DNA from: Alteribacter natronophilus
Lineage (GTDB): Bacteria > Bacillota > Bacilli > Bacillales > Salisediminibacteriaceae
DNA: 64,000 bases
NCBI RefSeq assembly: GCF_006007885.1
Contig: NZ_VCRO01000001.1
Coordinates: 1,358,035-1,422,034 of the forward strand
Direction of reading: 5' to 3'
Part shown: piece after piece, positions 9,102-17,252 of the stretch
Layout of the letters: every line of letters starts with the position of its first letter
How positions within the stretch are numbered: the first letter of the stretch is position 1
The notes under the pieces: model-generated
Seen by the model: only the letters and a program-made list of their open reading frames with translations
Told to the model about the DNA's origin: nothing
Databases searched by the model: none
Program-made: the position numbers and the translations under genes

Positions 9102-9644
9102 TCAGTCTGAAAAGTGCATTCTGATAAAGCACTCCTGCTGTCTAAGCTCGATCTCATTCATTTTCACACCTGGCAGTCCTTCTGCCAGCTGCTCGATCTC
9201 TTCAATCTCCAAAGCATCCATGTTCAGTTTACCCTGAAAGTCAAACTCAATCACAGGATTCCCGTTATCTGAGTTTATAACATAAAGAAGGTGGTTGTCC
9301 GCACCAGATTGGCACTGGCGGTCAAACCACGCGAATAAACGTCCGGAAACGGTCAGAATCTCATTTTCTTTCGCCTGCACACCTTCCGGCTCCGAGATCA
9401 CTTCGAAATTAAGACGGAAATTATGTGGTTCCCAGTTAAATGTAAGCAGCTTCTCTGCCAGTCTGTTTCCATTTAAGTTCGAAAGTTTCGCTTCGTTTTT
9501 TGCCTGAAGAATAATATCATCCAGAAGAGCTTCCACTCTTTCCGTTTTCCCCAGTGCAAGGTTTCCTTTAATCAGCTGCATTTGATTCAGCCAGTCATGA
9601 CGGTAATGCCGCAGCAGGTCGACCGGCTCCCATTCTTTTGTCAC
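9102..9644 (-). CDS. spo0B: Spo0B, sporulation phosphorelay phosphotransferase
   Basis: The 180-residue protein begins with a helical-hairpin dimerisation segment carrying the phosphoacceptor motif RHDWLNQMQLIKGNL, with His16 as the likely phosphorylated residue. A degenerate kinase-like C-terminal domain (about 65-180) follows. Spo0B moves phosphate from Spo0F to Spo0A. It is slightly shorter than the B. subtilis protein (192). The start is a GTG at 9644 with a moderate GGAG site. It is transcribed just ahead of obg, the standard order. Upstream, however, one finds a histidine kinase rather than the usual rplU-ysxB-rpmA. Confidence 0.93.
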   Translation of the reverse strand: MTKEWEPVDLLRHYRHDWLNQMQLIKGNLALGKTERVEALLDDIILQAKNEAKLSNLNGNRLAEKLLTFNWEPHNFRLNFEVISEPEGVQAKENEILTVSGRLFAWFDRQCQSGADNHLLYVINSDNGNPVIEFDFQGKLNMDALEIEEIEQLAEGLPGVKMNEIELRQQECFIRMHFSD

Positions 9645-9743
9645 GAAAACAACACTCCAGTATACACGTGCTACCCATTTTTCCGTTCTCGAGGCAGACT
9701 ATATTCCATCATAGCATAAGAGGAAAATGAAACGCACATTTTT

Positions 9744-10886
9744 TTAACATACCGTCGATCCGGAGTAGTCCGGAAGGCATACTTCAAAAACAGTCATTCC
9801 GTCTTTTGAGGTGCAGTTCAGCCGTCCATCATGCTTTTCAATTACCTGCTTGCATACACTAAGGCCAAGTCCTTTTCCCAGTTCCTTTGTACTGACAAAA
9901 GGTTCAAAAATCGTTTCCAGAAGATACTCCGGAATTCTCGGCCCGTTATTTTCTACAATAATTCTGTTATGATCGTCCTCACTTTTTGCCTGAATGAAAA
10001 TATTCCGTTCGTAAGAGACATACATAAGAGCATCGACTGCATTATGTACGATCTTCATCAGAGCAAGCCGGAGCTGATCCTCGGCCCCTTTCGTCACGAG
10101 GGTATCCCGTATTTCCAGAGTAAGGTGAATATCATTTTCAGAGCAAATCGGCCTGAACGCTTCGGTTACGGATAAAAGAAGGTGATGAAGCATAATCGGC
10201 CCGGCAGATTCATCCTGATGATTTTTCGTATTGGAAAGCATCAGGAACTGGTCTACATTTTCCTCAAGACCCTGAATTTCCTGATGGATAAAATCAATAT
10301 AAGCTTTTTCCTGAATATTTTCCGGAATCCTCCGTTCCAGCAGCTGGACAAACCCTTTTATGGAAGTAAGGGGATTACGGAATTCATGGGCAAAACTTGT
10401 GGAAATCCGTCCGAGAATCTCCATTCTGTTTTCCTCAAGGGAATGAAGAAGCTCATCTTTCCGTTCAATTTCAATATCCCTGAAACGTGCAGCATGGATC
10501 CATGTATAACGCTGAATCTCAAGAAAAAATTCATTCAGACTGGCCAGCGATTCGTTTATTTCCTCCGCTGATTGCGGCAGTTCACTAATATAGCCTGCTA
10601 CAGTCTGCCTGGTCTCATCGAAAGATTCAAGGAGTACTTCCAGATTCAGATTTTCTTCCTCCCTGAACCGGGCAACCGCTTTCCCAAATGCAGGAAGGCT
10701 GGCTGTTTCCCCATTATCCATGTACCCGAGCATGGAGTCGAAAAGTTCTGATAAATTCACGGACAGTAATTTTGATGTTTCTTTTCGGTAATAGGGTAAT
10801 TTTGTTAACACAGCATTTATTATTTCTCTCTTTTTACGAGCAAGCAGCAAAACAATCGTTTTCGTTTTTTTGCAGTTTGTGTTCAT
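9744..10886 (-). CDS. Soluble sporulation-kinase-like histidine kinase
   Basis: The 380-residue protein has no membrane segment. The N-terminal half (about 15-145) is all-helical and acidic; its form recalls N-terminal helical sensor domains of the RsbR type, a tentative guess. The HisKA H-box is SFAHEFRNPLTSIKGFVQLL with His167. The ATPase domain shows the N-box IVHNAVDAL, a degenerate G1 region NNGPRIPEYL, the F-box IFEPFVSTKE and the G2 box GKGLGLSVC. H-box and ATPase resemble sporulation kinases of the KinA-E group. It lies 100 bp upstream of spo0B on the same strand, which suggests phosphate input to the phosphorelay. ATG at 10886 follows AAGGGG. Confidence 0.8.
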   Translation of the reverse strand: MNTNCKKTKTIVLLLARKKREIINAVLTKLPYYRKETSKLLSVNLSELFDSMLGYMDNGETASLPAFGKAVARFREEENLNLEVLLESFDETRQTVAGYISELPQSAEEINESLASLNEFFLEIQRYTWIHAARFRDIEIERKDELLHSLEENRMEILGRISTSFAHEFRNPLTSIKGFVQLLERRIPENIQEKAYIDFIHQEIQGLEENVDQFLMLSNTKNHQDESAGPIMLHHLLLSVTEAFRPICSENDIHLTLEIRDTLVTKGAEDQLRLALMKIVHNAVDALMYVSYERNIFIQAKSEDDHNRIIVENNGPRIPEYLLETIFEPFVSTKELGKGLGLSVCKQVIEKHDGRLNCTSKDGMTVFEVCLPDYSGSTVC

Positions 10887-11158
10887 CGCTATTCCCCTTA
10901 TTTTTTTTACCTTCACTTAGTATAAGTGATAATACCATCCTTGTCCTGACTAATTTCCCGACAAATGAAGAACACCTTCGATAAATTCCAAGCTGTCCAC
11001 ACACAGTTCGTTCCCTCTCGACAAAATACGCCTTTTTGAAGGCCTGGGATGAGAATGATGTTACCAAAACATAATATTACGTACGGAGAACTAATGGTTT
11101 TTTAACACATACCTTCGGGAATATGTAAAAATCAGAGTATAAGAAGGAGGTTTTACAT

Positions 11159-12109
11159 ATGGCAAATGATATGATTTACGGGAACACCCCCTGCTTTCTC
11201 GGTGCAGAAAACCTTGTAAAGTCACCTGAGGCAGCAGACAAAGTGGACGCCATCATCTACGGCGTACCCTGGGAAGGAGCTGTTACCTGGGGAGATTACA
11301 CGGGATGCGAACTTGGTCCAAAAGTAATGCGGTTATCATCCGGCCGCTACAGCGGTTATATCCCGGAGCTTGATCATATTGACGTGTTTGAGCATCTGAA
11401 GCTCGGTGATATGGGAGACGTCGCGGTTACACCGGCAGAACCCGAGGACACGAAACAGAAAATCTCCGAGTTTGCGGGAAAGGTATGGGAAAGCGGTAAA
11501 TTCCCAATCGCTCTCGGAGGCGATCACGGGATCACATACCCGATTATTGAATCCTTCACCAAAAAGACCGGGAAAAGGGTGGGAATTATTCATCTTGACG
11601 CCCATTACGACAATAACGAGCATTCCGGCGGTGACCCGTACGGGCGGGGATCTCCGTTTGCAAGACTGTATGAAACCGAGGGAGTAAGAAACGAAAGCCT
11701 CGTTCACCTCGGTATTCATGGCCCGAGAAACAAACCGGAAAATGGGCGGCTTGCGAAAAAGGTTGGTGCCACCACCCTTACAGTCAATGACGTCCGTGAA
11801 GCTGAGGATCTCCGGAAGTTTGCCAATGAAGTCTATGATATAGCCGCAAAGGAGACGGATGCCGTTTATCTGAGTATCTGTTCCGACGTACTCGATCACG
11901 CCTACAATCCGGGTGGACCGGCAGATGGAAACGGACTGACTTCGTATGAACTTCTCACCATTGTTCATGAAGCTGCCAAACGCGGAGTATGCGGAATGGA
12001 TTTTGTTGAAGTTTATCCGCAGCAGGATCAGACTGACTTCAGCTCACATTTTGCTTCCTGGGTGATTCTCTATGGACTCGCTGGTGAAGCGGTCAGAAGG
12101 GGAAAATAA
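11159..12109 (+). CDS. Ureohydrolase (arginase/agmatinase) family enzyme with altered metal motif
   Basis: The 316-residue protein shows the ureohydrolase fold. The first metal motif GGDHG (His123) and the second HLDAHYD (Asp147, His149, Asp151) are intact. The third motif, normally S-x-D-x-D, reads SICSDVLDH: Cys241 takes the place of the first Asp and Asp243 is kept. Family members hydrolyse guanidino compounds to urea and an amine using two Mn or Ni ions. The substrate cannot be read from sequence; agmatine, guanidinobutyrate or guanidine are all possible. A strong AAGGAGG site lies 8 nt before the ATG. It stands alone on the plus strand with its own terminator, between two minus-strand blocks. 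Confidence 0.85.
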   Translation: MANDMIYGNTPCFLGAENLVKSPEAADKVDAIIYGVPWEGAVTWGDYTGCELGPKVMRLSSGRYSGYIPELDHIDVFEHLKLGDMGDVAVTPAEPEDTKQKISEFAGKVWESGKFPIALGGDHGITYPIIESFTKKTGKRVGIIHLDAHYDNNEHSGGDPYGRGSPFARLYETEGVRNESLVHLGIHGPRNKPENGRLAKKVGATTLTVNDVREAEDLRKFANEVYDIAAKETDAVYLSICSDVLDHAYNPGGPADGNGLTSYELLTIVHEAAKRGVCGMDFVEVYPQQDQTDFSSHFASWVILYGLAGEAVRRGK

Positions 12110-12123
12110 CAGGCCTGTTATAC

Positions 12124-12152
12124 AGAGCGGGAGGGCGTCCTTCCGCTCTTTT
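12124..12152 (+). terminator. Terminator of the ureohydrolase gene
   Basis: A near-perfect AGAGCGGGAGG...CCTTCCGCTCT hairpin with a short loop is followed by TTTTTCC, 14 bp past the stop. Confidence 0.9.
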
Positions 12153-12301
12153 TCCTGGAAAGCGGGCTGATTCTGGGGTTGCCGGCTTACCTGTAAAAAA
12201 AAATTAAAAAAGTTTTTATAAAGTGGTTTAGGATTGTCCGTGCCGGGTACTAAATAAATATAACTCCCCCACTTTCTCATATTTCCTCTCCCTGTAAGGA
12301 G

Positions 12302-12349
12302 CCGTGCGTGATACATAGTGATCGCGCGCGGTATTTTTTTTGTTTTTTT
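12302..12349 (+). terminator. Second strong plus-strand terminator without an upstream gene
   Basis: CCGTGCGTGAT and ATCGCGCGCGG pair over 11 bp (two G-U) around an 8-nt loop, followed by TATTTTTTTTG and a further T7. It lies 150 bp after the ureohydrolase terminator with no obvious gene between; see the finding on a possible small RNA. Confidence 0.75.
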
Positions 12350-12429
12350 CCGGGTTATGCTGTGTTGCGCGTGCGTAAGTCATATTTCCACCTTCTTTTT
12401 CCGGTGTTATCAGCTGACTTCGCCTATAT

Positions 12430-13143
12430 CGTATTATTTCAACTTTTCTTTTCTGCGTTATGATGCGATTTCGCCCGAATCGTATTATTTCAACTTTTTA
12501 TTCACGCGGTTTGATGCGATTTCGCCCGAATCGTATTATTTCAACTTTTTATTCCCGCGTTTTGATGCGATTTCGCCCGAATCGTATTATTTCAACTTCT
12601 CATTCCCGCGTTTTGATACGATTTCGCCTGAATCGTATTATTTCAACTTTTTATTCACGCGTTTTGATGCGATTTCGCCTGAATCGTATTATTTCAACTT
12701 TTTATTCACGCGGTTTGATGCGATTTCGCCCGAATCGTATAATTTCAACTTTTTATTCACGCGGTTTGATGCGATTTCGCCCGAATCGTATTATTTCAAC
12801 TTCTCATTCCCGCGTTTTGATGCGATTTCGCCCGAATCGTATTATTTCAACTTCTCATTCCCGCGTTTTGATGCGATTTCGCCCGAATCGTATTATTTCA
12901 ACTTCTCATTCCCGCGTTTTGATGCGATTTCGCCCGAATCGTATTATTTCAACTTCTCATTCCCGCGTTTTGATGCGATTTCGCCCGAATCGTATTATTT
13001 CAACTTCTCATTCCCGCGTTTTGATGCGATTTCGCCCGAATCGTATTATTTCAACTTCTCATTCCCGCGTTTTGATACGATTTCGCCCGAATCGTATTAT
13101 TTCAACTTCTCATTCCCGCGTTATGATACGACTCTACGCGGCT
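12430..13143. repeat. Tandem array of fourteen 51-bp units
   Basis: Units start every 51 bp from 12430 (12430, 12481, ... 13093); a decayed fifteenth begins at 13144. The unit starts CGTATTATTTCAACTTCTCA and ends GCGATTTCGCCCGAAT. Units from 12787 to 13041 are identical to one another; the left-hand units carry TTTTTATTCACGCGG variants. Because 51 is divisible by three, long open frames appear in more than one frame, but they lack a credible start or codon bias and are not called as genes. The rest of 12153-13193 holds no gene. Confidence 0.97.
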
Positions 13144-13193
13144 CGTATAAATTCCCCTCCCTCCACCTGATTACGATGGCACTCGCTCCCCCA

Positions 13194-13232
13194 TTAAAAC
13201 AACGCAGCCTCTCCGGCAATGACCGGAGAGGC
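13194..13232 (-). terminator. Terminator of the hemEHY operon
   Basis: A perfect GCCTCTCCGG/CCGGAGAGGC stem lies 14 bp past the hemY stop and is followed on the minus strand by TGCGTTGTTTTAAT. Confidence 0.8.
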
Positions 13233-13245
13233 TTCCGTTTACTTA

Positions 13246-14661
13246 TTATTCAGCATCTATGACAGACAGGGCTTCTTCTGCTGCCCTGGTTCCCTGATCG
13301 ATACAGTCGGGGAGGCCGATTCCTTCAAAGGAGGCGCCGGCTACGTAAACGCCGGGCCAGCTGGAGTTAAGATGCTCCTTTAACCCGGTCACACGTTCCC
13401 TGTGTCCCACCAGATACTGCGGCATGGAGTCGTACCACCTGGTAATCCGGTGAAATGACGGTCTGCCTTCAAGCTTCATAATCCGGTTCAGGTCATCCAT
13501 GACGACATCGATGATTTCATCATCAGAGCGGTCAACGATCTCCTCTTCACCCGGACGGCCAACGTATGCCCGCAGGAGGATTTTGCCCTCAGGGGCAGTG
13601 TGGTTCCATTTTTTATGGGTCCACGTGCACGCTGTTATCGTAAAACCATTCCCTTTTGGCACAAGAAAACCCGAACCCTCGATGTCTTCTTTTACAGCTG
13701 ACTTGTCGAAAGCCACAGCCACTGTTGCTACAGATGTTGCCGGCATTTCAGCCAGAAAGTCAAACGCCGGATCATTTTCGAAAAAGGATGCTGTAACATG
13801 ATGCGGTGTGGTGACAATTACCCGGTCAAAGCACTCACTGGAACCGTCCCGAAAAGTGAGCGTATACCCTGCGTCGCTTTTAGTGACGTTTTGTAATGCA
13901 GCACCGGTTTTTACGGAGCCATCCTGAAGCTCTTCTGCAATCTTCTCCACGAGACTCTGCAGCCCTCCGGTATAAGTCTGGAACATCCCTCTTTTTTTCA
14001 CTGACTTTTCCCGGCTTTCCCCAGGGGCTTTTGCCATGGACGACTTCATTCCGAGGATCAGGCTCCGGTGTTTATCTTCCATTTTCTGAAACTGTGGAAA
14101 AGTTGCGTTTAGACTGATGTCATTAATATCCCCGGCATAAATACCCGACAGCAGAGGCTCAATCAGCCGATCAACAACTTCGTTACCGAGACGGCTTCTG
14201 AAAAACTCACCTAGGGAGCGGTCGCCGTCACCCTTCTTCGTCCGTGGAAGCACCAGGTCGGCAGCAGCACGGGCTTTTGCTTTAGGGCTCAGTATTTTTG
14301 TGGCAAGAAACGGACTCCACTGGGTTGGGATGCCCATTATGGCGCCTCCCGGCATCGGGTGAAGGCCGCCGTTACTGTAAATATAGGCACTGGTGGCATT
14401 GTTATAAACGAGACTGTCGTTTAAGCCGACCTGTCCTCCGAGCTCTGCTGCACTTTTTTTCCTCGCCAGAAAGGAATCCGGACCATTTTCGATAACAAAA
14501 CCGCCGGTGTAATCGGTACTGATTTTACCGCCGAGCCGGTCTCCGGCCTCAAAGAGAACATATTCTGCATCAAGGCCATCCTCCTTAATTTTACGGTCAA
14601 GAAAGAAGGCGGCACTCAGTCCCGTTATGCCGCCTCCGATCACTGCTATTTTAAGACTCAT
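13246..14661 (-). CDS. hemY: Coproporphyrinogen III oxidase (HemY/CgoX type)
   Basis: The 471-residue flavoprotein starts with the FAD-binding [14 protein letters not shown] motif (residues 9-22) and has the amine-oxidase-like fold, with PDSFLARK near 62 and the C-terminal FAD motif [16 protein letters not shown] near 440. In Gram-positive bacteria this enzyme oxidises coproporphyrinogen III to coproporphyrin III, before iron insertion. It is the last gene of hemE-hemH-hemY and overlaps hemH by 4 bp (ATGA), implying coupled translation. Its length agrees with B. subtilis HemY (470). Confidence 0.96.
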   Translation of the reverse strand: MSLKIAVIGGGITGLSAAFFLDRKIKEDGLDAEYVLFEAGDRLGGKISTDYTGGFVIENGPDSFLARKKSAAELGGQVGLNDSLVYNNATSAYIYSNGGLHPMPGGAIMGIPTQWSPFLATKILSPKAKARAAADLVLPRTKKGDGDRSLGEFFRSRLGNEVVDRLIEPLLSGIYAGDINDISLNATFPQFQKMEDKHRSLILGMKSSMAKAPGESREKSVKKRGMFQTYTGGLQSLVEKIAEELQDGSVKTGAALQNVTKSDAGYTLTFRDGSSECFDRVIVTTPHHVTASFFENDPAFDFLAEMPATSVATVAVAFDKSAVKEDIEGSGFLVPKGNGFTITACTWTHKKWNHTAPEGKILLRAYVGRPGEEEIVDRSDDEIIDVVMDDLNRIMKLEGRPSFHRITRWYDSMPQYLVGHRERVTGLKEHLNSSWPGVYVAGASFEGIGLPDCIDQGTRAAEEALSVIDAE

Positions 14662-15596
14662 TTGCTTTCTTCCTTCAGCTTCTTTTCCACTACGGTTGCC
14701 AGACAGTCGATAAACTCGTCCTTGGCGTTCGGCATTTCCGGACGGTAGTAATTCAGGCCCAGCTCATCTGTTACGACTTTACACTCATAATCGTTGTCAT
14801 AGAGCACTTCAAGGTGGTCGGCGACGAATCCTACCGGACAGTAGACAAATGACTCGTAGCCGTGCTCTTTGTGCAGATCACGAGTGAGATCCTGAACGTC
14901 AGGGCCGATCCACGGATCAGGCGTATTTCCTTCACTCTGCCAGCCGATCTCGTAATTTTTCACTCCTGCCTGCTCCGCAATAAGCTTTGCAGTATCTTCC
15001 AGCTGCTGCGGATAAGGATCGCCGTTCTGCAGGATTTTTTCCGGCAGGCTGTGGGCGGAGAAAATGACAACTGCCTTTTCCCGTTCTTCCTCGGACATGG
15101 ATGACATCGTTTTTTCAACCTGTGCAGCCCAGTAGTCGATGAACTTCGGCTCATCATACCAGCTGTCCACACTCGTAATCTCCGGTCCGTCGATTGTAGC
15201 AGACTCCTCTTTTGCACGCCCGTTGTAGGATTTTACACTGAATGTGGAGTAGTGAGGAGCAAGAACGATACTGACCGCTTTATCGATGCCGTCTTCCTTC
15301 ATCTGATGAACGGCATCCTCGATAAACGGATCGATGTGCTTAAGCCCCTGATAGGCTTTAAACTCACGGTCTTCATAGCGGCGGTTCAGTTCCGCTTCAA
15401 GCTTTTCAGTCTGCTCGGTCGTAATTTTTGCAAGTGGGGATATTCCACCGATTGCCTCGTAGCGCTCAATCAGGTCGTTTAGCGCCTCATCTGACGGCTT
15501 ACGACCGCGGCGGATATGCGTATAGTATGGTTCAACCTCATCGAGACTTCTTGGCGTACCGTACGCCATGACAAGTAATCCGTACTTTTCCTTCAT
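14658..15596 (-). CDS. hemH: Coproporphyrin III ferrochelatase (HemH/CpfC)
   Basis: The 312-residue protein starts [15 protein letters not shown] and has the metal-site His in [11 protein letters not shown] and the acidic partner in [11 protein letters not shown], both hallmarks of B. subtilis type ferrochelatase (310 residues). It inserts Fe2+ into coproporphyrin III in the cytoplasm. It lies 24 bp downstream of hemE and overlaps hemY by 4 bp. No N-terminal signal or C-terminal membrane anchor is seen, as expected for the soluble bacillar form. Confidence 0.97.
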   Translation of the reverse strand: MKEKYGLLVMAYGTPRSLDEVEPYYTHIRRGRKPSDEALNDLIERYEAIGGISPLAKITTEQTEKLEAELNRRYEDREFKAYQGLKHIDPFIEDAVHQMKEDGIDKAVSIVLAPHYSTFSVKSYNGRAKEESATIDGPEITSVDSWYDEPKFIDYWAAQVEKTMSSMSEEEREKAVVIFSAHSLPEKILQNGDPYPQQLEDTAKLIAEQAGVKNYEIGWQSEGNTPDPWIGPDVQDLTRDLHKEHGYESFVYCPVGFVADHLEVLYDNDYECKVVTDELGLNYYRPEMPNAKDEFIDCLATVVEKKLKEESK

Positions 15597-15620
15597 CTAT
15601 TACCCCTCCGGATTAAAGAA

Positions 15621-16658
15621 TTATTCAGCCAGTTTTTCTCTTGAGTAATCATGAACGAACCGGGTCAGACGCTGGAGCGTTTCCGGCTTTATTTCAGGAA
15701 ATACACCGTGGCCGAGGTTGAAGATAAAGCCCGGCTGCTGAAGCCCCTGGTCGAGCACTTCTCTCGCACGCTCTTCAATTACATCCCAGGGAGCAAGGAG
15801 AATAGTAGGGTCAAGATTTCCCTGGACTGTCTTCGTAATACCGTCTGCCCGCGCTTCCCCTATCGGGTAACGCCAGTCAAGACCGACAACGTCAACCGGA
15901 AGCTCGTGCCAGTCCTGCGTAAGGTGCCGTGCCCCAACACCAAATGTAATGAGCGGAACACCGGTTTCCTCTTTCACTTCCGAAAAAATCCGCTCCATGA
16001 CGGGCTTCACATAGGTTCGGTAGTCGGCAGCGCTCAAGGCACCTACCCACGAATCAAATATCTGAATTGCCTGGGCTCCCGCTTCTACCTGGGCTTTCGT
16101 ATAGGTAATTACCATATCCCCAAGTTTGTCCATCAGCTTGAACCACGCCTCGGGATCGGAATACATCATCGCTTTAGTTTTATTGTAATTTTTGGACGGT
16201 CCGCCTTCAATCATATAGCTTGAAAGCGTAAACGGGGCACCACTGAATCCGATGAGCGGGACATTCAGCTGTTCCCGCAGAATCCGGATAGTATCAAGGA
16301 CGTACGGCACATGATCCGGCGGATAAAGCTCACCGAGTTTATCCACGTCCGCACGTGAACGGAGCGGGTTATCGATAACCGGACCGATTCCTTTTTTAAT
16401 TTCCACATCCACGCCCATGGCAGGCAACGGAGTCATAATATCCTTGTAAAGGATGGCTGCATCGTTGTTGTACTGGTCAACCGGCAGCTTTGTTACCCAT
16501 GCACACAGCTCAGGCTGTTCCGTAATCTCCTCAAGGGAGTATTTCTCTTTCAGTTTCCGGTATTCAGGCTGGGAACGGCCCGCCTGCCTCATGTACCATA
16601 CAGGCGTATGGTCCACCGCTTCTTTTCTGGCTGCTTTTAAAAGTCGATCGTTAAACAT
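15621..16658 (-). CDS. hemE: Uroporphyrinogen decarboxylase
   Basis: The 345-residue protein carries both HemE signatures: [16 protein letters not shown] (residues about 20-35) and [17 protein letters not shown] (about 138-154). It removes four carboxyl groups from uroporphyrinogen III to give coproporphyrinogen III. It is the first gene of hemEHY, with a readable SigA-type promoter about 95 bp upstream. In B. subtilis hemE lies next to pbpF; here a germination operon and a repeat separate the two. Confidence 0.98.
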   Translation of the reverse strand: MFNDRLLKAARKEAVDHTPVWYMRQAGRSQPEYRKLKEKYSLEEITEQPELCAWVTKLPVDQYNNDAAILYKDIMTPLPAMGVDVEIKKGIGPVIDNPLRSRADVDKLGELYPPDHVPYVLDTIRILREQLNVPLIGFSGAPFTLSSYMIEGGPSKNYNKTKAMMYSDPEAWFKLMDKLGDMVITYTKAQVEAGAQAIQIFDSWVGALSAADYRTYVKPVMERIFSEVKEETGVPLITFGVGARHLTQDWHELPVDVVGLDWRYPIGEARADGITKTVQGNLDPTILLAPWDVIEERAREVLDQGLQQPGFIFNLGHGVFPEIKPETLQRLTRFVHDYSREKLAE

Positions 16659-16752
16659 TCCTCGAGCACCTCACTTATGTATCTCTTACTCCGGACTGCG
16701 CTCAGGAAGGGTGGCCGTTCACCGGCGGTAAACGTCCCTTCCCTTCACACGT

Positions 16753-16780
16753 CATATAAAAAAGCTGCTGCCGCTGACAA
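16753..16780 (-). promoter_or_regulatory. Probable SigA promoter of hemEHY
   Basis: On the minus strand TTGTCA (16780-16775) and TATATG (16758-16753) are separated by 16 bp. A perfect palindrome GCCGGC...GCCGGC lies directly upstream at about 16782-16799 and could bind a regulator. Confidence 0.5.
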
Positions 16781-16820
16781 CGCCGGCATCATTGCCGGCC
16801 GGTACAGTGTTTTTTCACAA

Positions 16821-17146
16821 GACTCTGTTAAAGTTCGTTGTTGATTTTCGGTCACTGCGCTCCCTTTCCGCGGGCACCACTGCAGCCTGCGCAGATGTTA
16901 GCGTGCTTCTTCCTTTTCCAGCATCGCTTCGAAGTGTATGCGTCGAAGCAGCTCGAAGCAAACTCACGATGTAAGCGCTCGTCCCTGCGGGGTCTTCCGT
17001 TGGTGCTTCTTCCTCTGCAGGAAAAGCTCCGAAACAGCCTGCGTCGAAGCAGATCACAGCATACTCATGAAGCAGATGTTCTTTGCTGTTCCCGGAGGAG
17101 TGTCGCGCGTTCGCTCCAATCAACTTAAATAAGATTTAACAGAGAC
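16821..17146. repeat. Intergenic repeat family C, copy 2 (expanded)
   Basis: Termini GACTCTGTTAAAGTTCGTTG and GATTTAACAGAGAC are inverted repeats. At about 326 bp the copy is nearly twice the length of copy 3. The extra sequence contains repeated GTCGAAGCAG blocks and an ACAGCATACTCATGAAGCAG segment around the shared CCCTGCGGGGTCTTCCGTTG core. Short frames on both strands within it are not regarded as genes. The remaining 17147-17252 stretch shows nothing else. Confidence 0.85.
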
Positions 17147-17252
17147 TTTCACAAAACAGCATTTTTAAATTAACAGTCGTATTAAATATACTAATCGTAC
17201 GGGCAATTGTACAGGTCAAGGGCTCAAATGTCATAAATTCGCTAATAATAGG

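Noticed and set aside
10920-11158. Riboswitch (for example guanidine-I) before the ureohydrolase
   Set aside because: No conserved motifs seen; only a small ACATA-CTTCGG hairpin near 11107 and no terminator before the ribosome site.
12430-13178. CRISPR array (here or at 42500-43178)
   Set aside because: The units are contiguous with no unique spacers, the repeats are not palindromic in CRISPR fashion, and no cas gene is near.
12318-13262. Long plus-strand open frame with 17-residue repeats across the 51-bp array
   Set aside because: The unit length divisible by three keeps two overlapping frames open at once; there is no ribosome site, the start lies in the orphan terminator, and the composition (Tyr-Tyr-Phe-Asn-Phe repeats) is unlike a natural protein.
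16815-17132. Several short frames within the expanded family C repeat
   Set aside because: They change frame among copies and depend on repeat sequence; no ribosome sites.
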